Shown in pieces: positions 1 to 8,054 of a stretch of DNA of 12,059 nucleotides (the first letter of the stretch is position 1; each line of letters starts with the position of its first letter). The position numbers and the translations under genes were made by a program. The stretch is from a bacterium. GTDB taxonomy: Bacteria; CBDUZB01; JAGLHV01. The DNA lies in NCBI GenBank assembly GCA_023143305.1, contig JAGLHV010000017.1:1-12059 (forward strand), written 5' to 3'. A model generated the notes under the pieces. It was not told the DNA's origin, did no database searches, and saw nothing but the letters and a program-made list of their open reading frames with translations.

Positions 1-1153
1 TTATGGGTTTATTTGTCCTTTAGGTTTGGTAGGTATTATTTTGAGCTTTAAGGAACGAAATAAATTCAAAATTATTTATTTTTTTATGATTAGTTATATT
101 GCTTCAATGTTAATTTTTCATACTGCCTCCCGTTATAGATTGCCCTTAGTACCGTTTTTTATAATATTTGGGGCATATGCCCTTTATTTTTGTTATACAC
201 AAATAAAACAAAAAAGATGGGATTTGCTTTTTTCCCCACTGATTATTTTTATTATTTTATCCGGCCTTATAAATTATGACGATACTTTTGGATACGATTT
301 TGAAATTAATCGTGCTTTTATTCCGATGCATGAACAAAAATATAATTTTTTAATAAAAAATAAGGAATATTTGAGTGCTACTGATTCGGGGGAAAGATTA
401 ACAGAGCTTAATCCTGATAGTGCTGAAGTGTTTACTAATTTAGGCTGGGCATATTTTAATTGCAGAGCAGTGGATAAAGCCATAGAAAGTTATAGGAGGG
501 CGATAGATTTGGATCCTCACTATTTTACAGCGTATTTAGACCTTGCTCTGGCTTATTATACTAAAGGAGCAACAAATAAAGCTATAGATATTTATTTAAA
601 AATAGACGAAATGTTGCCTCATAACCCGTTTGTGTATAATATTTTAGGAAATTTTTTTGCAGAAAACGAAGAGTATGAAAAAGCAAATAAAATGCTTAAA
701 CGTGCGGTTGATTTTAATCCTGAAAACATGATCTTTTCTCTGGATTTGGCTAATGTTTTGCTTGCTACAGAACAATATGAAAAAGCTATTAAGGGGTATG
801 AATATGTTTTAAAATATGATCCGGAAAATAAAAAAATTAAAAAAATTTTAGAAATTATTCAAATAGAAAAAGAAATAAAAAAACATCCTTCAGCTGTGAA
901 AACAATACCCCTTTATGAGAAAGTAGGAAAATTTTGGTATAGGAGTGGAAATTATAATAGAGCCATACAAAGGATGAAGAAGTTAATTTCTTTATCAAAA
1001 GATAATCCGACGGCTTATTATAATCTTGGGCAGGCCTATAAAGCTTCCGGGGATTTAGAAAAAGCAAAAGCTAAATATGAAAAAGCTTTAAAACTTCGAC
1101 CGGATTTTATTCAGGCAGCAATGGAATTAGATAACCTAAAAACAGAGGAGTAG
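1..1153 (+). CDS. C-terminal part of a membrane glycosyltransferase-like protein with TPR repeats (5' truncated)
   Basis: The frame is open to the left edge (codons from base 2 read YGFICPLGL), so the TTG at 26 is internal and the true start lies outside the window. Residue numbers here count from that TTG. What remains begins with two hydrophobic segments (about 15-31 and 40-58) joined by SRYRLPLVPF, a loop like the (R)RY-x-x-P-x-x-P element in late helices of PMT/GT39-type transferases, then another helix at about 66-82. From about 132 follow TPR units: four near 134-269, a charged helical linker (270-294), and two more near 295-361. They carry typical LGWAY, A-Y, Y..A and P signatures. The TPR half probably lies outside the membrane and binds a protein partner or acceptor. 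The catalytic N-terminal half is not visible, so transferase activity is inferred from this loop and from the two fuller relatives at 5724 and 9448. It ends 4 bp before the asparagine synthetase-like gene. Confidence 0.75.
   Translation, partial: YGFICPLGLVGIILSFKERNKFKIIYFFMISYIASMLIFHTASRYRLPLVPFFIIFGAYALYFCYTQIKQKRWDLLFSPLIIFIILSGLINYDDTFGYDFEINRAFIPMHEQKYNFLIKNKEYLSATDSGERLTELNPDSAEVFTNLGWAYFNCRAVDKAIESYRRAIDLDPHYFTAYLDLALAYYTKGATNKAIDIYLKIDEMLPHNPFVYNILGNFFAENEEYEKANKMLKRAVDFNPENMIFSLDLANVLLATEQYEKAIKGYEYVLKYDPENKKIKKILEIIQIEKEIKKHPSAVKTIPLYEKVGKFWYRSGNYNRAIQRMKKLISLSKDNPTAYYNLGQAYKASGDLEKAKAKYEKALKLRPDFIQAAMELDNLKTEE
1145..1150 (+). promoter_or_regulatory. Ribosome binding site deciding a GTG start
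   Basis: GAGGAG lies 7 bases before GTG 1158 and inside the last codons of the upstream gene, which suggests translational coupling. An ATG at 1156 overlaps the GTG but is in another frame and does not give the N-terminal Cys-Gly-Ile-Cys-Gly needed by class II amidotransferases. Confidence 0.75.
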
Positions 1154-1157
1154 GAAT

Positions 1158-3065
1158 GTGTGTGGTATTTGCGGCTTTGTTGGTGTGGACGAAAATAATT
1201 TACTGGATAGAATGATTGAGCCGTTAGATCATCGAGGTCCGGATAGTAAAGGGAAATATAGTAATAAAAAATTTCAGGTAGGATTAGGACATAGCCGTTT
1301 AAGTATCATAGATTTAAAGGGAGGAAATCAGCCTTTATTTAATGAAGACAAATCTATTTGTCTTGTTTGTAATGGTATGATTTATAATTTTAAAGAATTA
1401 AAGAATGAACTAAAAAATAAAGGGCATATATTTTATACTCAAACGGATTCTGAAGTTATTCTCCATTTATATGAGGAAAAAGGAGAAAAATGTGTAGACA
1501 GTTTTAATGGTAAATTTGCTTTTGCTCTTTGGGATGAAAGAAAGAAAAAATTATTTATTGCTCGTGACCGGTTAGGTATTTGTCCTTTATACTATACTGT
1601 TTTAAATAAGTCTTTTCTTTTTGCTTCTGAAATTAAAGCTATTCTTAGGAGTTCTTTGGTAAAAAGAGACCCGGATTTTTTATCTTTAGATTCTTATTTA
1701 ACCTTTCGTTATGTTCCCGGACCCGGAACAATGTTTAAAGGAATCTTTGAATTACTTCCGGGGTGTGTTTTAATTCATCAAAATGGTACGGTAAAGTTAA
1801 ATAGATACTGGGATATTAGAAAAAAGACGGATAACAATAGTGTTCATATTTATCAAGAAAAAGAATATTATGAAATGCTGGTTGATTCGGTGCATAAGCG
1901 ATTGCTTAGCGATGTCCCGGTGGGAATGTATTTAAGCGGAGGAATAGATTCAACCGCTATATTGTCATTAATGAATAATTTTGTTAAGCCGGTTAATACA
2001 TTTAGTGTTGGTTTTGAATCCGGGCCGGATGAATTAGCTCAGGCGCGGGAAATGTCGTTATTTTATAAAACCCGGCATCAGGAAGTAATTGTTAAACAAG
2101 AAGAATTCCAATTATTACCCCGGATAGTGAAGTTTTTAGATAGTCCTTTAGGTGATGCTATAATTATTCCTCTGTATTGTCTTTCAAAATTAGCTAAGCA
2201 AGCAGGGGTAGGAGTAATTCTTACCGGTGATGGAGCTGATGAATTATGGGGCGGATATATTCATCATTTCGTTTTAAATTACTTAGAGCTTTATAAAAAA
2301 TCCGTTCCGGATTTTGTTCAGGTTAATCTGGTAAATAAATTCATGCAGCTTATTCCTGTTAAATTATTAGACTTTTTTTTCCCTTATCCTGCTTCTCTTG
2401 GGCATGAAGGGAGGAAAAGATTTTTAGGATATTTTGGTGCATTTGAGAATAGAGAAAGATTTTATTTTGAATTGCTCAGTTTGTTTACCAGTGAGGATAA
2501 AAAAAAGTTATATACTAAAGAATTGTTTGAGGAAGTAGAAGCGAGCAAAAAAAGACTGAATATAGATTTCACTAAAGAACTTAAAAACAAAAATAATAAT
2601 ACTTTTTTACAAGAATTAATTTTTAAAGACTTAACAAGCTGGTTACCGAACAATATTCTTTTTAAAAATGACCGGATGGCTATGGCTAATTCTATAGAAA
2701 GCCGAATGCCTTTTCTTGATCATCGGTTAGTTGAATTTTCCCTGAATTTGCAGGACAAAGATAGAATAAATAAACTGGTCAATAAATGTTTTCTGCGCAA
2801 GGTGATGAAGAACTATTTGCCCGGAAAAGTAGTTAAAAGAAAGAAAAAGGCGTTTTATTTTCCGGTAGATAGATATTTTAAGGGAAAATTTAAAAATAAT
2901 GTTGAAGCTGTTCTTTCTTCAACGATGACTAACCAAAGAGGATATTTTAACTATAATTTTATTGAAAATATCTTAAAAAAACGCCGGAATTCGCCTTTGA
3001 TTTATGATAAACAGATTATGGCTTTGGTTATTTTAGAATTCTGGAATCAGGCTTTTTTAGATTAA
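1158..3065 (+). CDS. asnB: AsnB-type glutamine-hydrolysing amidotransferase (asparagine synthetase family)
   Basis: This is a two-domain, 635-residue protein. The N-terminal class II glutaminase domain (1-200) has the nucleophile Cys2 in MCGICGFVG, then HRGPDS (25-30), SRL with Arg47, NGMIYN (72-77) and Asp97. These match the glutamine-binding Arg, Asn and Asp of E. coli AsnB. The C-terminal synthetase domain has the PP-loop SGGIDS (260-265) that binds ATP pyrophosphate, TGDGADELWGGY (356-367) and ESRMPFLDHRLVEF (514-527). Glutamine ammonia is passed to an acyl-adenylate. The acceptor need not be aspartate: the loop reads GDGADE where E. coli AsnB and human ASNS have GEGSDE, and the following FHKAP segment is absent. 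It is also longer than the 554-residue E. coli enzyme. AsnB paralogues of this type are common in surface-polysaccharide loci, where amidation of uronic acids is known (for example WbpS in Pseudomonas O-antigen). The family is certain; the substrate is not. Confidence 0.9.
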   Translation: MCGICGFVGVDENNLLDRMIEPLDHRGPDSKGKYSNKKFQVGLGHSRLSIIDLKGGNQPLFNEDKSICLVCNGMIYNFKELKNELKNKGHIFYTQTDSEVILHLYEEKGEKCVDSFNGKFAFALWDERKKKLFIARDRLGICPLYYTVLNKSFLFASEIKAILRSSLVKRDPDFLSLDSYLTFRYVPGPGTMFKGIFELLPGCVLIHQNGTVKLNRYWDIRKKTDNNSVHIYQEKEYYEMLVDSVHKRLLSDVPVGMYLSGGIDSTAILSLMNNFVKPVNTFSVGFESGPDELAQAREMSLFYKTRHQEVIVKQEEFQLLPRIVKFLDSPLGDAIIIPLYCLSKLAKQAGVGVILTGDGADELWGGYIHHFVLNYLELYKKSVPDFVQVNLVNKFMQLIPVKLLDFFFPYPASLGHEGRKRFLGYFGAFENRERFYFELLSLFTSEDKKKLYTKELFEEVEASKKRLNIDFTKELKNKNNNTFLQELIFKDLTSWLPNNILFKNDRMAMANSIESRMPFLDHRLVEFSLNLQDKDRINKLVNKCFLRKVMKNYLPGKVVKRKKKAFYFPVDRYFKGKFKNNVEAVLSSTMTNQRGYFNYNFIENILKKRRNSPLIYDKQIMALVILEFWNQAFLD

Positions 3066-3086
3066 CAGATAATATCTAATTTAAAT

Positions 3087-3094
3087 AGGAGGGG
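3087..3094 (+). promoter_or_regulatory. Strong Shine-Dalgarno site of the GT2 gene
   Basis: AGGAGGGG lies 9 bases before ATG 3104, in the only sizeable gap (38 bp) within the first six genes. It is the best ribosome site in the window and implies high or independent translation of the glycosyltransferase. Confidence 0.75.
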
Positions 3095-3103
3095 AAAGCG
3101 TAA

Positions 3104-3997
3104 ATGAATGAATTAATTAGCATTATTATCCCTGTTTATAATGAAGAGAAGGCAATTGGGACGGTTATAGATGAAATTAAAGAGGTGATGGGAGAAAACA
3201 AATATGAATATGAGCTTATTATCGTTGATGATGGTTCTACAGATAAAACAAGGGAGATTATTTTATCTAAAGGAGAAAAAATAATAAAACATTTTAGGCG
3301 TAAAGGTTCAGGGGCTGCCCGGAAAACCGGGATAAAAACAGCAAAGGGAAACATCATTGTTATGCTGGATGGGGATGGAACATATAGTCCGGGAGATATT
3401 CCCCTCATGCTGCAATTATTTCCTCAATGTGACCAGGTAATCGGTGAAAGAACCAGTGAAAAAGGTAGGTTTGTTTTATTTCGGAAGCCTACTAAATGGC
3501 TAATTAAAAAATTAGCTTCTTACTTAACCGGCGTTAAGATTCCGGATCTTAATTCGGGCCTGAGAGCTTTTAAAAAAGATTTAATGGTAAAATATTTATG
3601 GGCTTTTCCCGATGGTTTTTCCTGTGTTTCTACAATGACTGTCGCTTTTTTATGTAATGGTTATACGGTGGAATGGATTCCGACAGAGTATCGTTCCCGA
3701 ATAGGTAAATCAAAATTTCACCCTATAAAAGATACTTATAATTATATTTTAACTGTAATTAAGATAGTAATGTATTTTAATCCGCTTAAGATATTTTTAC
3801 CTTTAAGTTTCTTGTTAATGGCCTTAGGGATAGTAAAAACACTTTATGATTTCTTTTTTGTAGTAGGAAAGATGCAAATGTCGGATATTGTTATAATTTT
3901 GAGTAGTCTTTTAATTGCTGTTTTTGGTTTTTTAGCCGACCTTATTGTGGTTCAGGGAAAAGCGAGAGATTACAATAGTGCCGGGGAAAACAAATGA
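3104..3997 (+). CDS. Family 2 glycosyltransferase, polyprenyl-phosphate sugar synthase-like (DPMS/GtrB type)
   Basis: The 297-residue protein has a GT-A domain at its N-terminus: IIIPVYNEE (7-15), VDDGSTD (41-47, nucleotide binding), and LDGDGTY (88-94) as the metal-binding D-x-D equivalent. DLNSGLRAF (148-156) and the basic stretch YRSRIGKSKF (196-205) are typical of the dolichol/undecaprenyl-phosphate sugar synthase branch. Two hydrophobic helices near 228-248 and 262-284 should anchor the C-terminus, the GtrB-like arrangement. The expected reaction is transfer of a sugar from a nucleotide donor to polyprenyl phosphate on the cytoplasmic side. PMT/ArnT-like enzymes use that kind of donor, and two are encoded just downstream. 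The sugar cannot be told from sequence. The stop codon overlaps the next gene by ATGA, indicating coupled translation. Confidence 0.85.
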   Translation: MNELISIIIPVYNEEKAIGTVIDEIKEVMGENKYEYELIIVDDGSTDKTREIILSKGEKIIKHFRRKGSGAARKTGIKTAKGNIIVMLDGDGTYSPGDIPLMLQLFPQCDQVIGERTSEKGRFVLFRKPTKWLIKKLASYLTGVKIPDLNSGLRAFKKDLMVKYLWAFPDGFSCVSTMTVAFLCNGYTVEWIPTEYRSRIGKSKFHPIKDTYNYILTVIKIVMYFNPLKIFLPLSFLLMALGIVKTLYDFFFVVGKMQMSDIVIILSSLLIAVFGFLADLIVVQGKARDYNSAGENK

Positions 3998-5706
3998 GAG
4001 AAAAAATTATTACTAATACACCCAGGCTTCTCTCATTACTGGACAGGAATAAGTTTTCTCCTGCTTATGGATGTTTCGACCGTTCATATTGGCAATATAA
4101 AGTCGTTGATTTTCCTGCGGCTACTTATCAGCAGGGGGTATTATCGCTAGCTTTAGTATACAAGAATCAATTTCAGGGAAATGTTTATTATAAAAACAAT
4201 AAAATTATTGATTATATTTCTGCCGGGATGTTATTTTGGGCAAATATTCAAAACAAGGATGGTTCTTTTAATGAATGGTATCCCAACGAACGCAGCTTTG
4301 TAGCCACAGCCTTTACTGTTTATGCCCTTTCGGAGGCGTATTTAATCTTAAAAGATGAATTGGCTAATAACGCTAAGCTAAAAGGGATAATGGAAAATTC
4401 TTTTAAAAAAGCAGGAGAATGGCTTTGGAAAAAAGAGGACAAGCATGTTTTTAATCATACAGCAGGAGCAATTGCCGGATTATATAATATTTATTTAATT
4501 ACCGGAGAGAATAGATTTAAATCGGCGGCTGAGGACAGGGTGAAGCTTATTGCTGAATATCAAAATGAAGAAGGGTGGTTTTATGAATACGGTGGAGCGG
4601 ATATAGGGTATTTAAGTGTATCCCTGGATTATCTGGCTAAATATTTACAAAAAAGTAATGATTTAAAAATAAAGGAAATATTAAAGAAAGCTTTAGATTT
4701 TATGGGTTTTTTTGTTCATCCGGATGGAACAATGGGAGGCGAGTACGGGAGCCGTAACACAAAATATATTTTACCCCATGGGTTAACTATTTTAGCCGGG
4801 CAATTCAAAGTTGCCGGGTATATTTTGAGTAAATTTCACCAGTCTCTGGAAAATAGAGGGGCAGTGATTCCCTCTACGGTGGATGACCGGTATTTTATGT
4901 TTTTTTACATGGCAAATTTTCTTCAGGCAGGCTTGGAGAGATACAACCAATCGCAACAGAAAGAAGAATATTTTTTGTTCTCTAAATTCAAAAGGGTTTT
5001 TTTGCATGCCGGATTAATAACGGTTAAAAATCAATGGTTTCATTTTCTCTCTAATTTTAAAAAAGGGGGAATCATGCAGGTTTTTAATGTTCATCCGGAT
5101 AATCCTCAGTTAGTTTATTCAGATAGCGGTTATTTTGGTAAGTTAAAAAATGGAAAAATTATTACTTCCGGTTGGTTAAATTCTGATACTTGCTTTTTTG
5201 GTAAGGAAGATAGTCCTTTTAAAATAAAATTTAGTACGGATTTTGTTTATGTTAAATACCGGTTTTTTTCCGGAGGGAAATTTATATTATTTCGGTTATT
5301 TAATTATATTTTAGGAAGAAATAGTTATTTTAGTTCCCTGTTTAATGAATATATAAAGAAGATTATTATAACAAAAAAGAAAAAAACACCTTTAAAGTTA
5401 GAAAGAGAAATTATAATAGAAAACAATGAAATTGTTATTAAAGATAAGATAAGTAGAGAAAAAAATACTTATTTTTTAAAGGAGCTGAGTATAACAGATT
5501 GTTTAACCAGTATGCATAGCCCGACTTCTTTATATTTTATGTCCAATGATTTAGTAAATAATTCATTGGCCGCATTTGACTTTGCAGAAATACTTAATAA
5601 CAATGGCGAGTTTTACTTAGAAATGCGTTTAATGTTTACGGATAATATGGTAAATACAAAATATATGCTTAACGGTAATGAAATTTTAACACAAAAGTCA
5701 AACTAA
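3994..5706 (+). CDS. Predicted alpha/alpha-toroid plus beta-domain carbohydrate-active protein, heparinase II/III-like in plan
   Basis: I do not recognise a named family. The 570-residue protein has no signal peptide or membrane helix, so it is probably cytoplasmic. Residues about 25-320 read as paired amphipathic helices of an alpha/alpha toroid, with aromatic and acidic motifs: CFDRSYWQYK (27-36), KDGSFNEWYPNERSF (88-102), NHTAGAI (154-160), NEEGWFYEYGGAD (191-203), HPDGTMGGEYGSRNT (242-256) and ILPHG (259-263). Residues about 335-565 are rich in beta strands (FNVHPDNPQLVYSDSGYFG, 364-382; KNGKIITSGW, 385-394). A toroid followed by a beta-sandwich is the plan of heparinase II/III-like polysaccharide lyases, and His155, Tyr251 and His262 are plausible active-site residues, but this is inference. 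A terpenoid-cyclase-like or glycosidase toroid is the alternative. It overlaps the GT2 gene by 4 bp (ATGA), so it probably acts on the same glycan pathway. GGGGAAA near 3983-3989 may serve as ribosome site. Confidence 0.55.
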   Translation: MREKIITNTPRLLSLLDRNKFSPAYGCFDRSYWQYKVVDFPAATYQQGVLSLALVYKNQFQGNVYYKNNKIIDYISAGMLFWANIQNKDGSFNEWYPNERSFVATAFTVYALSEAYLILKDELANNAKLKGIMENSFKKAGEWLWKKEDKHVFNHTAGAIAGLYNIYLITGENRFKSAAEDRVKLIAEYQNEEGWFYEYGGADIGYLSVSLDYLAKYLQKSNDLKIKEILKKALDFMGFFVHPDGTMGGEYGSRNTKYILPHGLTILAGQFKVAGYILSKFHQSLENRGAVIPSTVDDRYFMFFYMANFLQAGLERYNQSQQKEEYFLFSKFKRVFLHAGLITVKNQWFHFLSNFKKGGIMQVFNVHPDNPQLVYSDSGYFGKLKNGKIITSGWLNSDTCFFGKEDSPFKIKFSTDFVYVKYRFFSGGKFILFRLFNYILGRNSYFSSLFNEYIKKIIITKKKKTPLKLEREIIIENNEIVIKDKISREKNTYFLKELSITDCLTSMHSPTSLYFMSNDLVNNSLAAFDFAEILNNNGEFYLEMRLMFTDNMVNTKYMLNGNEILTQKSN

Positions 5707-5723
5707 TATTTTCTTGAAAAACA

Positions 5724-8054
5724 ATGAAAACAATAACCACTATCATTAAAAAAAAGTATCTTTTGTTTATTATAGGGTTTTCTATTTTAACATCATTATT
5801 TTTATTAAATGGTGATTTACCGGTGAGTATGGATGGCCCCTTATATATTACTCTGGCTAAATCGCTAGCTTTTAATCACACTTACAAGGATATTTGTTAT
5901 CCGGGCGAACCTTACGAGGGAGTGGAACACCCGTTTTTATATCCCTTATTGCTCGCATTTGTTTTAATGATTTTTTCTGAAACCGTGATTGGTTTGAAAT
6001 TGGTTTCTGTTTTATTTGGAATTGCTTCCCTGGGGGTTATTTATTTTTTCTTTTCCGGTAAATATCCAAATATTGCAAATTATATCTTTAGACATAAAGA
6101 ATATAAATTAAAAAATATAATTGGTTGTTCATCTCTTTTCAGTCGTTCTGCCCTGGTGTTATTGTTTATGTGTACCAATCTTTGGTTTATATTTTTTTTA
6201 GTAACTACTATACCGGAAACGACATATCTTTTATTTTCGATGTTGGCTATTCTTTTCTTAGAAAAATATAAAAAACAAAATACTTATTTTAATATGTACC
6301 TTGTTTTGGGAATTATTAGTTTAGTAGGGGCTTATTTTACCAAAACAATGGGTATTTTTCTTATACTGGCATCCGTTATTTACTTTGTAGTGCAAAAACA
6401 ATATAAGAAAGCAATGCTGATTACTTTCTTTTGTTCTTTATTAATTTCTCCCTGGATTATATATAAGTTAATTTTGATTCCTTCTACTCTGGGTGAGGAA
6501 GGAAGTTTACCTCAGACATATCTTTGGCAGATTTGGTATGGTTATAGGGGTAATGTAATAAATTTACTAAAAACAATTCCCTGGAATATTATTCAATATG
6601 CAAAAGCCGTTACTCATTTATTACTACCCGGTTATTTTTTGGATATTCCCTGGTTTGAGGGGAAAGGTTATTTTCATATTTTATATGGTTTGGTGTCAGG
6701 AATAAAGAAAACAAGTATATTGTTTTCTGTGCCTTTTTTTTACTTTTTAATAATTATTTTTTTATCCGGATTAGTAGTAGTAGGTTTTTTAGTCAAATTC
6801 AGAAAAAAGAACCTGGCAGAAATTTATTTTTTAATTTATTTTGTAATTCTTCTTCTCTGTCCTGCTAATTATTATTTTGTAGGAGGAAGAAGATATCTTT
6901 TTCCTTTATTGCCTTTTATTTTTTATTATTTGTGGACGGCTATATTTTTATTAAAGAGAAGGATGAATTTATCTGCCCACTTATTTAAAGCAGTAATTCT
7001 GACTGTTTTTATAATATTTTTTTATGGAAATATCATCCCGCTTTTTTGGGGAATAAAGGGAAATGTAAGTTACTTGATTAATAAAAAAGAGTTATCTCAG
7101 GAGGAAAGGAGTTATTACTATTCTTCGGAGTATTTTGTTTGCTGGAAGCTTGCTTTATGGGTAAAGAATAATACTTTTCCTAATGATGTGTTTATGGCCA
7201 ATGATCCTCCGGCATTTTATTTATTTACTGGCCGTAAAACATGTTATTTCCATCGCAGTCGTTATCAGTTAGATACGGAGCAAAGAAAAATAGCAGATAT
7301 TGATTTAGAAATAGAAGAAAAAAAAGTAAAATATATTGCTGTCGATATGGAAACAGAAAAAATAGTGGAGAAATTGGATTATTATTGTAAAGAAAAATTA
7401 TTTGTGCCTATCGCAGAATTTGAATCATTTCGGGAAGAAAAATTAAAGGTATACAGGGTATTGATGATTAACCCTAAATCTAAAGAGTTAAGTAATCAGG
7501 GAGTTTATTGGTACAATAAGAGGAAGTTAAGGCAATCAATAAGGAGTTTTGAGAATGCTTTGGAAATTAATTCTAATTTTATAGGATATTTTAATTTGGG
7601 ATGCTGTTATGAAAAGATGGGTTTATTTCCGGAAGCATTGGATAATTACAGAAAAGCAATTAAGTTACAACCCAACTATGAAATAGCAAAAAACAGAATT
7701 AACATTATAACCAAGAAGGAACATCTAAAAGAAAATCCGAAAGATGCTTTGTTGTGGAATGCTCTGGGGGAAGCGTATATGGCCAATTATGATTATGAGG
7801 TAGCAATTAATTGTTTTTTAAAGGCCACGAAAATTAATCCCCGGATGGGTAAGGTATACTTTAAATTAGGGTTGGCCTATATTTTGACATATGATGATGA
7901 AAAGGCATTAGAGGCATTTAAAACAGCATTTAGATTATTACCATCATTAAAATTTAAGATAAAATATTACATGAAAATCATGAATGGCAAAATAAAGGAA
8001 GAGGGTGAGTATTTATCTTATGAAATAAGAGAAGTTGAACGGTTGCTAAAGTAG
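5724..8054 (+). CDS. PMT/ArnT-like (GT39/GT83-type) membrane glycosyltransferase with C-terminal TPR domain
   Basis: The 776-residue protein has three parts. Residues 1-445 are a GT-C membrane domain with roughly eleven to thirteen helices. Its first external loop has SMDGPLY with Asp37, the position of the catalytic acid in PMT/ArnT enzymes, and later EHPFLYPLLLA (68-78). Further on are IPETTYLLFS (163-172) and GRRYLFPLLPF (388-398). Residues about 446-582 form a soluble alpha/beta region (WVKNNTFPNDVFMAND, 479-494) like the extracytoplasmic tail domain of ArnT-like proteins. Residues about 586-740 hold TPRs, with clear units at 619-652 and 676-742. Expected role: transfer of a sugar from a polyprenyl-phosphate donor to an acceptor on the outer side of the membrane, with the TPRs binding that acceptor. 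ATG 5724 is the first start after an in-frame TGA at 5715; no good Shine-Dalgarno precedes it. The paralogue at 9448 has the same order of domains. Confidence 0.8.
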   Translation: MKTITTIIKKKYLLFIIGFSILTSLFLLNGDLPVSMDGPLYITLAKSLAFNHTYKDICYPGEPYEGVEHPFLYPLLLAFVLMIFSETVIGLKLVSVLFGIASLGVIYFFFSGKYPNIANYIFRHKEYKLKNIIGCSSLFSRSALVLLFMCTNLWFIFFLVTTIPETTYLLFSMLAILFLEKYKKQNTYFNMYLVLGIISLVGAYFTKTMGIFLILASVIYFVVQKQYKKAMLITFFCSLLISPWIIYKLILIPSTLGEEGSLPQTYLWQIWYGYRGNVINLLKTIPWNIIQYAKAVTHLLLPGYFLDIPWFEGKGYFHILYGLVSGIKKTSILFSVPFFYFLIIIFLSGLVVVGFLVKFRKKNLAEIYFLIYFVILLLCPANYYFVGGRRYLFPLLPFIFYYLWTAIFLLKRRMNLSAHLFKAVILTVFIIFFYGNIIPLFWGIKGNVSYLINKKELSQEERSYYYSSEYFVCWKLALWVKNNTFPNDVFMANDPPAFYLFTGRKTCYFHRSRYQLDTEQRKIADIDLEIEEKKVKYIAVDMETEKIVEKLDYYCKEKLFVPIAEFESFREEKLKVYRVLMINPKSKELSNQGVYWYNKRKLRQSIRSFENALEINSNFIGYFNLGCCYEKMGLFPEALDNYRKAIKLQPNYEIAKNRINIITKKEHLKENPKDALLWNALGEAYMANYDYEVAINCFLKATKINPRMGKVYFKLGLAYILTYDDEKALEAFKTAFRLLPSLKFKIKYYMKIMNGKIKEEGEYLSYEIREVERLLK

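Noticed and set aside
26..28. TTG as the start of the first gene
   Set aside because: The frame is open upstream to the window edge, no ribosome site precedes the TTG, and it would begin in the middle of a membrane protein; the gene is simply cut.
3136..3408. Minus-strand open frame (90 codons) inside the GT2 gene, and similar minus-strand frames elsewhere
   Set aside because: They lie opposite clear conserved + strand domains, have no ribosome sites or recognisable motifs, and look like shadows.
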